The position numbers and the translations under genes are program-made. Positions 32,495-44,300 of a DNA stretch of 64,000 bases are shown in pieces. The stretch lies in NCBI GenBank assembly GCA_015179125.1, contig WHVA01000096.1:1-64000 (forward strand). The letters run 5' to 3'. How positions within the stretch are numbered: position 1 is the first letter of the stretch; every line of letters begins with the position of its first letter. Under the pieces are notes generated by a model, which ran no database searches, was not told the origin of the DNA, and saw nothing but the letters and a program-made list of their open reading frames with translations. This stretch comes from Gautieria morchelliformis (taxonomy: Eukaryota > Basidiomycota > Agaricomycetes > Gomphales > Gomphaceae).

Positions 32495-34324
32495 ATGGCT
32501 TTTGGAGAATCATCCTTACTGCAGCCAAACCAGCTCCTGGCACTTGTGTTTGGAATTTTGGGCACGTCACTATTCCTGTTCTTCTTTGGAAGCTCCAGTA
32601 AGTCTCAACACGATGAGCTCACATTCGATCGTTAACCTTAATTGCACTTGGGAACAGGCCCTCTATTTAAGCGTGCCCGACATAGATCAACGCCGTTCCA
32701 ACGTTTAACGGCCTTCCATGACGCTCACTGGGGTATCCCTCTCGAACCCACCCTCACAACCCTCCCAACGCACATGGATCTTGATGACCCGAGTAGTGAC
32801 ATCCTACCTGGCGAGCCTTTCCTCACAAATGCTTTGGGGATCACCATTTTAGTTCGAGTTGAATATCTTCAAGTCTTCAATATGGTCAAGAAAGTATACA
32901 ATGAATCCCACCACACGCACCTTGCAGTGGTAACTGGGCAACCAGGGATTGGTGCGACATCCTCTGCTGTATGTTTCTGTGACTAATTGTTGGCTTGTGT
33001 GTGCAGGGAAAACCTTATGGATTCACTATGCGTTGAGGCGTTGCCTCGGACAGAAGCAGCCAGTCATCTGGTGCCTAAACAAAGTGTTTTATTTATTCTC
33101 ACACACTGGTGTGGAGATTTATGACCCAGAGAATAGTTCATGTGCCCCATACACATGGTGTTTTGTGGATTCAGCCGATTCTGATCCACTGCCCACCACG
33201 GTTTACCACCCGCTTTACAGCCTTTTCCCAATCTATGTCACCTCTCTGAAAGAAGAACGCTGGGAAAAACTCTATAAGTGCCGACAGCCCTCCCTGGTCA
33301 TCATGGATCCATGGACAAGGGCTGAGCTGGAAAAGGCGTGAGTGGTTGTGCATTTGGAGATGCAGAGGCACACATGACACCATCCTGCAGAGCAAAGAGA
33401 CTCTATCCCCACCGCGAGCTTAATGACATATTCGAACGCTTTGACAATGCGGGCCCAAGTGCGTGCCAGTGCTTGGAACTTTCACCAGCTGAAATTCAGG
33501 AATTCTACGATGAGCGGGAGAAGGTGATCACTCTCGATACAACTGAAGGCATGCTCGCTGTCCTCCTTGATGGGGAAGGAGGATTGCACATCGGCGATAT
33601 CTCTCACACACTCTGTGTGGTCCGCCGTTCGGATTCAGAAAGCTGCGAATACATTGTCGGACCTATTTCGTCATTCATAAGACATCGACTTCTTACCCAA
33701 CTCTGGGAATGGAAAGAGCAAGACCGTGTCGACATGATAGAACACTTTTCTCATGTCCCGGGTGCCGGTGGGATGAGGGGCCTGATTTTCGAATCCCTGC
33801 ACCAACGCCGATTCGCCGCTAATATCCAAATTGAGGCAAGGCCAATGTTTCGCTCTAACAACACTCGTTCTCGATGGCACGCTACGTTTGGCGACTTTTC
33901 GGCAAATCCTGCGTTGGGCAAAGCCCAGGAAGACGCGTTGAATGGTGGACCTCCCCCTATTTGTCTTTCCATCGTGCCGTCAGGCTCTCGGGCATACAAT
34001 CACAGTGAACCAAACATTGAGATCGAGGAGAATGTCTATTATGTGCCGCTCGCTGCGAACGAGGTCGCCATCGACTCGTTCATCGTCCACGCCAAACATC
34101 TCTATATGTTTCAGTTTACCAGTGGGATACAGCACGGTGTCAACCACAGTCTTTTGGCCACTCTTAAGCGGTTCTCCAATCTCCCACCTCCAGCGAATTG
34201 GCACTATATCTTTGTTGTCCCTGAAGACTCCACTACATTCACTGGCAGCTGTCCCTGCGATGTCAATGGTTTCTTGGCTGATCATGTTCCGTATGTAGTA
34301 CAAGTGGGTAATTCCATGTGGTAG
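32495..34324 (+). CDS. Crinkler/RHS-like NTPase-nuclease fused to CBR1 anchor exon (copy B)
   Basis: Exons by reading: 32495-32597 (CBR1 exon 1), 32658-32951, 33007-33337, 33391-34324; total 554 codons with stop, phases consistent. The first ATG downstream of the CBR1-derived upstream region is 32495, in frame with the anchor (LLALVFGILGTSLFLFFFG). Domain order is as in copy A: anchor, Walker A spanning intron 2, central NTPase part, PWTRAEL, variable linker (about 240-330), nuclease-like C-terminus with FQFTSGIQHG. It differs from copy A mainly between about 33270 and 33670, including a seven-residue length difference. An alternative start without the anchor is ATG 32774. No disabling mutation was seen in the predicted frame. 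No RNA evidence is available here. Confidence 0.72.
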
Positions 34325-34687
34325 CAATGCTGTAATTACATCTATCACACATGTTGCACACTCTCACCCAAAACATGGCTACATTAATCCAAGCAGTTTC
34401 TCCTCGCCAAAAATCATAATATGTTGGCTGACCAGCCTGCTGCCATAAGAGAAGCAACGGAGACCATTGTGTACAGCTACCGCGAGCAGATATTATAGCG
34501 ACCAGCCGCCCTTTCATGCTCTTCATCAGTAAACGTGATTTCCCACACAAATATTAATTTTCTTCACGCAACTGCAGCGCTGAGTACTGCGCTACTAGAC
34601 AGGCTATCATGTGATTCCATAAGTTCCCTCTTCAGCTACTCCAACTGTACCACATATAAGTAACAGGCAGGGAGAGGACGGTGGATA

Positions 34688-37516
34688 ATGACCTCAGAGG
34701 AGATATTCAACTCTACTAAACTAGATGTGATTATATCAGAAGGAGTGCACGAGCTCCCAAGTGGGTCTGACCTAGACGATTGGTTACGTTCCGTTACGAG
34801 CAGTAACCAGAGAGAGAAGGCTTTTTTTGGCGAGTATCACCTCCGATGACCTTTGATGCAGCCTCTAATCGAGGACACAGACGAGCGTTTACTACTTTTC
34901 TTTACTGTCAAGACACACCCCGGAGCTGCCCACGTTAACCCGCTGGCTCCGCCTCCCGAACTCGCTGTATCTCTCTCTCACTTACAAGTAACCCTTGACG
35001 CAAAGTACATATCCCCTCAGCCAGCTCACAGAACCCAAGCTGCTACTCGCGGCATCAATCTCGCACCACCCCCACGTTCCCATTCGTACGAGGCCGCGGT
35101 TGATTCACCAGGAGCTCGTCCTTCCATATTTCCACCCTACACGCCCCATCCGACTCCGCAAACGGGCGATGCTGATCGCAAGTATGCTGGCGCCAACGCC
35201 AACACCGAGGGGACAGTGTTAGAGTCGTTTGTATGGGGTGAAACTTCCCGCGAAGAACCAACAGGAAAGAACTTCACCCTTATGTGGTCGTATGTTGAGG
35301 AGGTATGGGTTACTATTTACCGTCTAACGGTTGGTGTCTGTGAGTCATTCATGCTATTTACTGGACGGCGGATTGCTGATACCCTTCAGCGTTTCTCCGC
35401 ACAAGTGTCTCAGAACCCATACTGAGTCTAACTATATCTGCGACGCTACGCGATAAACCTTTGACCATGACACCGGGAAGGAAGGAGCTGGCCTCACTCG
35501 TTCAGGCTACAGGAGGTATACCCAATATGGTGGACAAACCTGCTGCTGTCAACGGTGTGAGCGAACCAGAGATCCATCATGACGAGCTACATAGTCTGAA
35601 CGAAGTCAATATTCTTGACACCCTCTCACATGGTAAGAATTAGTCTCAGTGCATACCGTGTGGCACAATTGACACAAAGCACCTCAGGTCCCACGTTCGT
35701 GGACTCCAGGGCCATTCCCCTTTCTTTTCCGAGCACACGATTGAGTGCAGACCTTCGTCGTTCCGCCTATTCACTCCCGCCTATACAACCATTATCGCCA
35801 AAAATCACGTCGCCAATGAATGCAGCACCAGTAAATGCACGCACCACGGCCCCCATTCTCCGGAAGTCATTTTTAAAGACGCTGCAGACTGTGTCAGGTT
35901 TCCAAATTAGAATGAAGTCCGTCTTTGTCCCCTACGTAGTCATTCCCGGGCGCGTTGAGGATGAAGGAGAAAGACGTGAAGCTGGTTCCGAAGAACGTAC
36001 TGTGGTTCTTTCGGTTGAGCTAGGAAACGGTAGCTCGTCTGGAGGCCCTGTGTCCTCCGGATTTGCTGTCGAGGGCATAGATGTGACTGTTGGCGGCGAA
36101 GGGGCTAAGGCGAACCTAATTGGTTGGGGCGAAAATGGGTTTCAGCGGGGCGATTCCGTCTTCCCCATGCTCTTAGGACCCGCCGAACAATTTAATTTGC
36201 TCTACGCTATCACGTTCTTGCGTCAATCCGAAGCAGACGATGTTGCAGACACCTTACGAAGCGAGGCGAATGGCGAGAAGCTTCTGTCACCCGTTGGTGC
36301 AGATAAGCAAAGAGCAGTGTCAATTGTCATTCGAGGCAAACCATTTGACTTCTGGTCCAGTAAGCGATCAGCCTTGGACGACCCGAAGGGTTTGGCATAT
36401 CCCACACAGACATTCCGCTCGCGATGGAACTGTGTGCTTGATCTCGCCTCCGTTGGCCATAGCGAAACATTCGAAATGTCTTCGGACCCACCATCTGCAC
36501 AAGATGCACTCCCGGCGCCAGCGTCGCCCTTTCCGGGCACTCCCAATACCGCAAAGTATCCTCTTGAAAAGTCGGGAACAGCGCATGCCGTGGCAGGTAG
36601 TAAACGTCACACTATTGGTGGACTCTCTGAGCGTGGCCAGCGCCTGGACCCTACTGCCCGTTATCGTAATTCTACCTCAATCCTCAACGCTACACCCAGT
36701 GAAAGCCCCATTTCTGCAACCGGAGGGAGGTTCGTTCCAACACCACCATCAGCTACTATTCCGGGGAACGCACGTTTCGCTAGTACTACTATAGCGGCAA
36801 ATATACCATCATCCCACCCGGGTGCACGAACTCCAGATATTCCTCCGCCAACTCCAGCTTATCCAGCATACCCTACAGAATCGGTCCCCAAGACACCTGC
36901 AGGACAAAGCCCAATATCCAACCTCCGCATAGGTGGAGCCGGACATGCCATAGAGCCACGAAGAGAATATATGGTGACGACTGGGACTCCGCAGACTCCG
37001 GGTCCGCGCATCCTTGGAGCATCCGTCACAGATACCATGGCACCACAGGACAGGCATGATGCGGTCGATCCAGTCGTTGTTTCTGTGGGCTTAATCCCGC
37101 CGGAAGAGTCTGCCGCGTCCAATTTAGTAACCGTGATATACTCTCTCGACACATTTGGGATAGAGATTTTCGTTTTCAATCGTAGCGAGCGGACGAGAAG
37201 GTTTGAAGTGAGCTATCCGGATAAGAAACGCAGACGCCAGCAGACAGCGGCGAAAGAGAATTATTCCATGAGAGATTCGCGCAGAGATTTTGTGCAACAG
37301 ATTCCTAGCATTTTAACTTTGGAAAATCGCATTCGCGTGGGGTGAGTGCCTCCCGGAGACTTTGTCTATAGTTCTCACCACTTCCACGCCCTCTCAGGCC
37401 ACTTCGGCCGCATGTCAATCTGTTCGAATGCAGTTTTTAGCATTACGGGCAGGCGTGCACTCCATTTCTTGTCTGACACTGACGGATGTCGAATCAGGAT
37501 ATTCGATGAACCTTAA
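34688..37516 (+). pseudogene. TRS65: TRS65 duplicate, truncated (copy B)
   Basis: Exons match copy A: 34688-35333, 35390-35632, 35688-37341, 37398-37516. The same in-frame TGA is at 34847-34849. Exon 4 lacks four bases (CCGCATGTC against CCACATACATGTC), shifting the frame before the conserved VRMQFLALRAGVH block, and the last exon (SVMDVMIHE in copy A) is absent because the duplication ends in the preceding intron. Residues are almost identical to copy A up to the last ~40 codons of exon 3, where several substitutions cluster. It probably makes no normal Trs65. Confidence 0.85.
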
Positions 37517-38644
37517 GTAAGTGGCATATCCATGTTCATCAGCCAGATCTAAGTAACATCGGGACGCCATGTCCCATGCCTCTATAGCCTATGATTTACC
37601 GGAAATCTACAGTCAAACCCATAATCACGTCTGTTTCAGCCCAGACCCAGTTTATTCTCACAGCTGTTCAAGATAGAATCGTCGTGCGGCGGTCGGATAC
37701 ATTTCAGATCGCGAAGACTTGGCTGCTGGACAATGCACACTCCGCCTCGTCCGGTATCCTTGCCGCAGGGAAACAACCACTAAAAAAATCAGTAGAGCCT
37801 GAAGGATGGATCACCCACCTGGGATGGTCTACCGATTCAGAACATATTCTTGCCGCCTGTGCTAAACGCGGCGTCGTTCACGTCTTCAAGATGCGAGATG
37901 ATACTTAGAACGCAAGGATCGAGGCCGGAGTGGAGGGCCTTGCGAAGGCTGCATTGGCTCCTGACGGTCGCCATGTCTTGTGTTTCTCTGAGTAGGGGGT
38001 GCGCCTTTCTCTTATCCTAAGCTGAACATCGCTCAGTGAAAGTAGCTTCGAGTGACAATATGGTCCCTGGTGACCGGCTCTACCACGTATGTACAATTTC
38101 CCAAGTACACAGACAAAGGGTATACTTTTCGTAAGGACGGTCGGTATTTCGTTCTTGCCGAGCGGCATAAGTCGAAAGACACACTTGGTGTTTACGACGC
38201 CCTCGACTCATACAAATTAGCCCGGGTGAGCTTTCGTTTCTTTTTGTCTTTGGTGCACATGTCAGTTGATGCCAACATACAGCATGTACTCTTATCTTCG
38301 TCTTCGTTATCCTCAATATCCCTGTCTCCTACCGACCACCATCTTGCCGTGTGGGAGGGCCCTTTGGAGGTAGCCGCTTTCTCCTCGTGTCTTTATCACT
38401 CTGAACAGTTTCTGTAGTACAAACTTTACATCCTGACTCTTGCCGGTCACTTGCTGGCAACATTTGTTCCTGAACAAGAACCTGCCCTTGGAATTCGCAG
38501 CGTCGTCTGGCATCCATCTGGTTCCTTTCTAGCTGTGGCCGGATATGACGACAAGGTGCACTTCCATGACGTTGACGCCTCCTTGTGAACAACTCTTGCC
38601 GTAGATCCACATCCTCAATTCTCTTAGTTGGACCTCGGTGAAGA

Positions 38645-39920
38645 CGCTTGAGTAGTGTTCTGCAAAGCCCGGCTCGGCTCAAAAGCCCCGGCTTCGGCTC
38701 GGCTCATGCCGGCTCGGGCTCACAGAATTCAGGGCCGGGCCCTGAGTGCCGGCTTGGGCTCGGCTCGGGCTTGGCCCGGCTAAATATCGACCGAGGGGAT
38801 GCAACGCCGAAGTGGAAATTCTATGTACTTTTAACTAGCTAGTCGTATTCTATATCAACTTCGCTCTCCCCCTCCACAAGCTCTGTATTGAGCCTGTGCC
38901 AAGAAGATCAGACTGAGCTACAATTCATTATGAAGGCTTACCTGGCGCGAGGCTTGCATGTGCCGGCGAAGTGTACTTACTTCGAATACATAAGTTATTT
39001 TTTGTCGGTCATTTTTCCTACAAATAATATAGTCCTCATTTGCCTGCCATGGAGGAGACCTGACTCACCGGCACAATTTGCAGTCAATAATTTTTTTACC
39101 TTCCTCAACGTGTAGATTATTGAAAAAATAACGTGTATCCAAAGTACGATCTTTGGACTTGATCTCCATGTCAGGTAAGCCCTCTACCGCATCTAGATCC
39201 TTGAGCCAGCTGTCAGGGCGAGCCGGAGCTCCCTGGACTATCTTATCTTGTATGGCTGAAGTCCCCGGTGTAGCCTTGCTTTGAGTACCTGAATCTTAGA
39301 TCAATAGATAGACAATATTCTATGCAAAGATATGACTCACCAGTAATGCCACCAGATTCCTTATTCGTAACCATTTCAGTACTACTGAAATCAGTAGGCT
39401 TGGCAACGGTCCTTGCATTTGGCTCGATCACCAGGGCCGGCTCAACAATAGTCTTTTGTTTTTTATTTTTATGTTGGTCAGTAGTTTCTACCACCTTAGT
39501 CACGACCTTGGCATGCTTGCGTTGACCAAGAACATTGGCCACATTATCGGGATCCTTCAGTGCGGCGCTTGGCTTTAGCGTTCGGCCCAAACGGGCACTC
39601 TTGATAGGGAGCAGCTGAACCTCGTCCTCATCGCTGGGGTCCTGGATACGGGGCAAGGGCATGGCAGTGAGCAGCAGACATAAATTTTTTCAAACTCAAC
39701 CAATAGAGTACAGGAGATACTCAAATTAGCTACCTGAGTGCATACCGGGTAAGCACCCAAAAGCCGCGGCTTCAGGGCTCGGCTCGGGCTCTCAAAACTC
39801 AAGCCGGGCCCTAGATCCCGGCCTCAGGACGGCTTTGGCCCGGCTCGGCCCGGCTTTTGGGGGCCCGGCTCCGGCTTAGGCCGTGGCTGAAGCCGGGCTT
39901 TGCAGAACACTACGCTTGAG
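38645..39920. mobile_element. Non-autonomous hAT-type element with 8 bp target duplication
   Basis: The element spans 38653-39912 (1260 bp). Its terminal inverted repeats are perfect for 22 bp (outer part TAGTGTTCTGCAAAGCCCGG), flanked by the 8 bp duplication CGCTTGAG at 38645-38652 and 39913-39920. An 8 bp duplication with TAGTG ends is the hAT signature. Subterminal regions are dense in CGGCTCGG/GCCCGGCT words, probable transposase-binding repeats. A 139-codon frame on the minus strand (39243-39662) has basic and acidic low-complexity sequence and no hAT catalytic motifs. Removing the element restores the WRAP73-like frame (TLE to LHTRIPAGT). Confidence 0.9.
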
Positions 39921-40589
39921 CTCCATACTCGGATCCCTGCAGGAACGGTATGTCATTGTGCGTTTTAAAACATTCAACATCATCTCGCTTCGCAGAATGT
40001 TTGGCGTGAACCATTGAACTGGTTAGAGTCAACACATGGTTATGCCTTTCAGCCATGTAGGTCTGGCCATATCTTGTGAAGACATAACTAACTTATCTTG
40101 AATGCAGATGACCGTGTGCAGGGCGTAGCATCCGTACCCCTGATCCGCACTAACCCAGAAAAGCCTGACCCGAGGAGCGGTGCAGTTCAGTTAGAATGGA
40201 ATGTGGACGGCACATTGTTGATGGCGCGTTTCGGTACGGATCCCTGTTCAAGCGGGTATTCTTTTACTTAGTTGCGGGACTTGTGCCGTCCACACTTGGC
40301 ATTCAGAATGGGAAGACAGAGAGCATAAACCCACTGCAATCGCGGAGTCGGGATACTGTGAGGGCAACACTAATGACGAAGCCACAACCAAAGATACTCA
40401 AGGAGATAAGAGCCGATACTAGGACAATGACCAACTGTGTAGTGGGTATCCTCAGTTTATAACTCTACCAATGATAGATACATGGGGACTTGCCTGTGTA
40501 GTGGGTATCCTCAGAGATCAAGCTGAGGAAACGCCACCACACGGGCTACAGTCTTATAGCGCTGGCAAGGCTTACATAATAGGAGAGAC

Positions 40590-40760
40590 GGAAACTTGTA
40601 GAAGGTTACGGAAAGTGATGGAAGGTCACGGAAAGTGACGGAAAGTGACATGTGACGGAAAGTGACGGAAGGTTACGGAAAGTGATGGAAGGTGACGGAA
40701 AGTGACGGAAAGTGACGGAAACTCATGGAAGGAAATAGAAACTTGTGGAAGGAAACGCGT
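40590..40760. repeat. ~10 bp minisatellite (acggaaagtg) in WRAP73-like intron
   Basis: About 14 degenerate copies of 'acggaaagtg' / 'atggaaggtg'. It lies before the acceptor 'ttttacag' of the last WRAP73-like exon (about 40834). Confidence 0.8.
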
Positions 40761-40868
40761 GAACCCTGACAGATACCCACAGGTTAGTGCTACCTGTACA
40801 CCCTTTACAACTCTTGTAATATCGGTTTTACAGAGAAATTCGAGGTACGAAACGTCAAATGGAGTCCT

Positions 40869-41356
40869 TGTTGGGTGCATTTATGCTTCTGCACCAAAAT
40901 CAAGCATAATATATTCAATTTATTGTGTGGTGTTTCAATATTTTCTCATACTGTTCTTGTACCATGCATCCATTTCTCTGCTTATTTTCGAAATTTTCCA
41001 GTCACTCTCTATCTCTCCATTTCATTCTGTTATTTCTACTTTCACAGGCGGCTGCACCCAGCGGAGTTTGAAATGACTTCGACGCGCGAGCCCTTGGGCG
41101 CTAAAGGGCCGGGTGCAAGTATATGCCTTCTGAGACAGGATTACACTCCTCTCTCAGTGACAATAAATTCACTGAGAGAGGCGAGTAGTATTCTTCATAT
41201 TTACATAGCATGTTGACTGAAAATCATGTAGTATATTTGATTCTAGGTATTGTATTAATACATCAGTGACAATAAATTCACTGAGAGAGTATATTTGATT
41301 CTAGCTTTCTAAGAACTCTACCGAACCTTCCCTGCCATAGCCCCTAGTTGCTAACA
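40869..41356 (+). repeat. Copia left LTR
   Basis: TG..CA ends. It contains a 12 bp perfect stem-loop at 41149-41180 whose 8-base loop carries AATAAA, and a second partial copy (cagtgacaataaattcactg) near 41265. Confidence 0.95.
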
Positions 41357-41357
41357 A

Positions 41358-41370
41358 GGGTTATGGGCCC
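41358..41370 (+). promoter_or_regulatory. Primer-binding site resembling half initiator tRNA-Met
   Basis: GGGTTATGGGCCC directly follows the left LTR. It is complementary, with one G:U pair, to the anticodon stem-loop GGGCUCAUAACCC of initiator tRNA-Met. Half-tRNA priming is known for Drosophila copia, Ty5 and Tca elements. The ATG in it (41363) is also the probable gag-pol start. Confidence 0.65.
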
Positions 41371-44300
41371 CGCAGACACTTCGCAGAAGCTTTTGGGTGT
41401 GGAGAAGCTTGCAACAGATGGAAGTAATTGGCCTCTGTGGCGAGCTACTCTCACAAGTTATTTTGAGTCCAAAAATCTACTCAGGCATATAGAAGGGAGA
41501 GCCATTCGACCTCCTGATCCTCCAGTCATGCCCCCAGGCCATATTCTCACAGAAGCTGAGGAAACTCAGATTGAGAAGGCTGAGGAGAAGCTGGAGAAGT
41601 ATCTTGCCAGAGAAGGACAGGCCAAAACCCAAATAATCGTCTCAGTGTCAGAGTCACTAGCTCTGATGCTACAGAAGAGACATACAGCAAAAGAAGTCTG
41701 GGATGCATTGGTCAATGAGATGACCAAAAAGCCCAAGATGGTCCTCACCAACCTACAGAGACAGCTTCGCAGTATGAGGTGTCCTGAGGATGGAGACTTG
41801 AGAGATCACTTGGACAAGGCCCAAGACCTCTATGCTCGTCTCAATGAGATGGGAGCCAGAATTTCTGAAGGAGAGTTCACCGACATCATCCTTGCATCAC
41901 TTCCACCCTCCTATGAGGCAGTTATGAATGCCCTTACCACGTCGCTCGAAGAATGTGGAATGCCCTTAGTGCCTGATGATATTATCAGAGTACTAAAGGC
42001 TCAATACGACAGGAGAAAGACTCTCAATATTTCACAAGAAGAGCAGGCATTTATTGGTTCATCTACGAAAGGGCAGAAGGGCCGGAAAGACCCGAAGGTG
42101 TCTACATGCACTAATTGCCACAAGCCTGGACATGCTATAGAGAGTTGCTGGGCTAAAGGAGGTGGTAAAGAAGGCCAGGGGCCACATCAGAAGAAGAAAG
42201 CGAAAGCCAAAAAGAAGAAGGGCAAAGCCAAGGCGAATGTTGCTGAAGAAGTGTCCTCTGAGGAGGATGAGAGTGGCAGTCCAGCCGCTTTCGCCAACTT
42301 CGACTGCTCTAATTTGAGTAGTTTATCTCTGGACACTGTTGTTATTCTCGACACTGGAACGACCGCACATATGACCCCTCACAAGAATTTATTGAGGGAT
42401 TACAGTCCATTCTCACAGCCGCGCACAATTCGTGCAGCCAACAAAGGCACTTTTGATGCCTTCGGTTCAGGCTCACTCGTGCTATCTAACAAGGTTGGAG
42501 ATAAGACTGTGAACATTACATTGAAGGATACGTTCTACGCGCCAAAAATGGCTGTTACCCTCATCTCGATCGGCCGGTGCGATGATGCAGGCTATAACAC
42601 ACAAATAGCTGATCAGAAATGCACAATATCCAATCGTAAAGGCAGGATATTGATGCAAGCACCGAAGCTGAATGGCTTATATCGATTTGATTTACAACAC
42701 ACAAGTGCCGAAGCACATATATGCGCATCAGCCATGGAGATACATCAGAAAATGGGGCACATTTCACAAAAGTCCCTACAGCACTTGCTCAACCGTGGCA
42801 TGATATTAGGCATTGAATTGAGCTCAAAAGGTGACAAGGTTGTTTGCGATGCGTGCATTCAAGCGAAGATTGCACGCAAATCACTTCCTCAGGAACCCAG
42901 AAGCCGATCATCAAAATTCGGTGACAGAATTTATTCTGATGTCTGGGGACCAGCGAGACACTCCACAATTGACAAGAAATCCTATTATGTGTCTTTCATC
43001 GACGACTACTCAAGAGAATCGGTTATCTATTTGATGGCAAACAAATCGGAAGCATTTTCAAAATACAAACTCTACGAGGCCTTGATGCTTCGACAGAGGA
43101 ACGTGCACATCAAAGCACTTATTTCCGACAGAGGGGGCGAATATACAAGCTCGGAATTTGAACAGCATTTAGCCAAGCAAGGCACGAAGCATCGGTTAAC
43201 CGTGCACGACACCCCAGAGTCAAATGGTGTTGCTGAACGTTTAAACCGAACTCTAGTTGAAAGAGCTCGTGCCATGCTATTGGAATCAAGTCTTCCTAAG
43301 ACTTTATGGGGGCATGCAATATTGCATGCCAACTATCTTAGGAATCGGACACACACAAGAGCTTTGCCAGACAAAACCCCTTTTGAAATGATCCATCACG
43401 AGAAACCGAACCTGAAAGACATACACGTGTGGGGAATTGAAGTCTACGTTAAAGTCAAAGAGGGAAACAAACTAGCAGCCCGTGCCAAAAGAGCTCGGTG
43501 GATAGGAATCTCTGGACAGAGCCATGGTCACTGCATCTACTGGCCTGACTCTCAGAAGGTTTCTGTCGAGCGGAATGTTATATTTGACTCAGAGATGAAG
43601 GGGGGCAAAGCTCCAATCATTTCTATTGAAGAGTCACAGCTACCTACGTCCAGAAAAATGATACAGGCCATCTCGGCGCCAGCACCTATGCCTAGTCGCT
43701 TAGTCAGCGAGGAGGCAAAGATCGAGGAAATTGATGATGATGAACCAGAGGAACGTCTGAAAGAGCTGCAACCCAGTCAGACTGTTGATATCAGACCTAA
43801 AGAAGCTGCTCCAACAAGGAGAAGTGAAAGGATCCGTCAGCAACAGGTGCAGCCGGCCCCAAGTGGTCCCGTAACAAGATCTCAAACTAAGAGACATGCT
43901 GGTGCAGATATCACTACACTAGCTTACGAGGACATTGAGGACCATCAAGACAAATTATTCGAACAAGATTTATCCTCTGTCACTGACGGCATCAGTGATT
44001 ATAACCTTGCCATCAGTACACTTTCGACCTCCAATCAAAACAAAGATAAGGTGCTGCCGGATTTGAATCAGACTGAGCCTAGCAATGCAGATGAAGCTTT
44101 AAATGATCCTATGTGGAAAGCATCGATGGATAAAGAGTACAAGGTGCTACTCGACAAAGGTGTATGGGAAGTGGTTAAACCACCTCCTGGGGCAAATATT
44201 GTCGGAAATAGATGGGTATTCCTCTGGAAACGCAATCCAGAAGGTGAACCCATCACACCTAGATCGAGGATGGTCGCCCAAGGCTTTACACAAAGTTTTG

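Larger units (their letters stand above)
32337..37557. repeat. Right arm (B) of large inverted duplication
   Basis: Reverse complement of arm A. It ends at 37557 within what is the last TRS65 intron in arm A, and 34 bp later the WRAP73-like pseudogene begins. The arm carries a 4-base deletion in TRS65 exon 4 and lacks exon 5. Confidence 0.93.
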
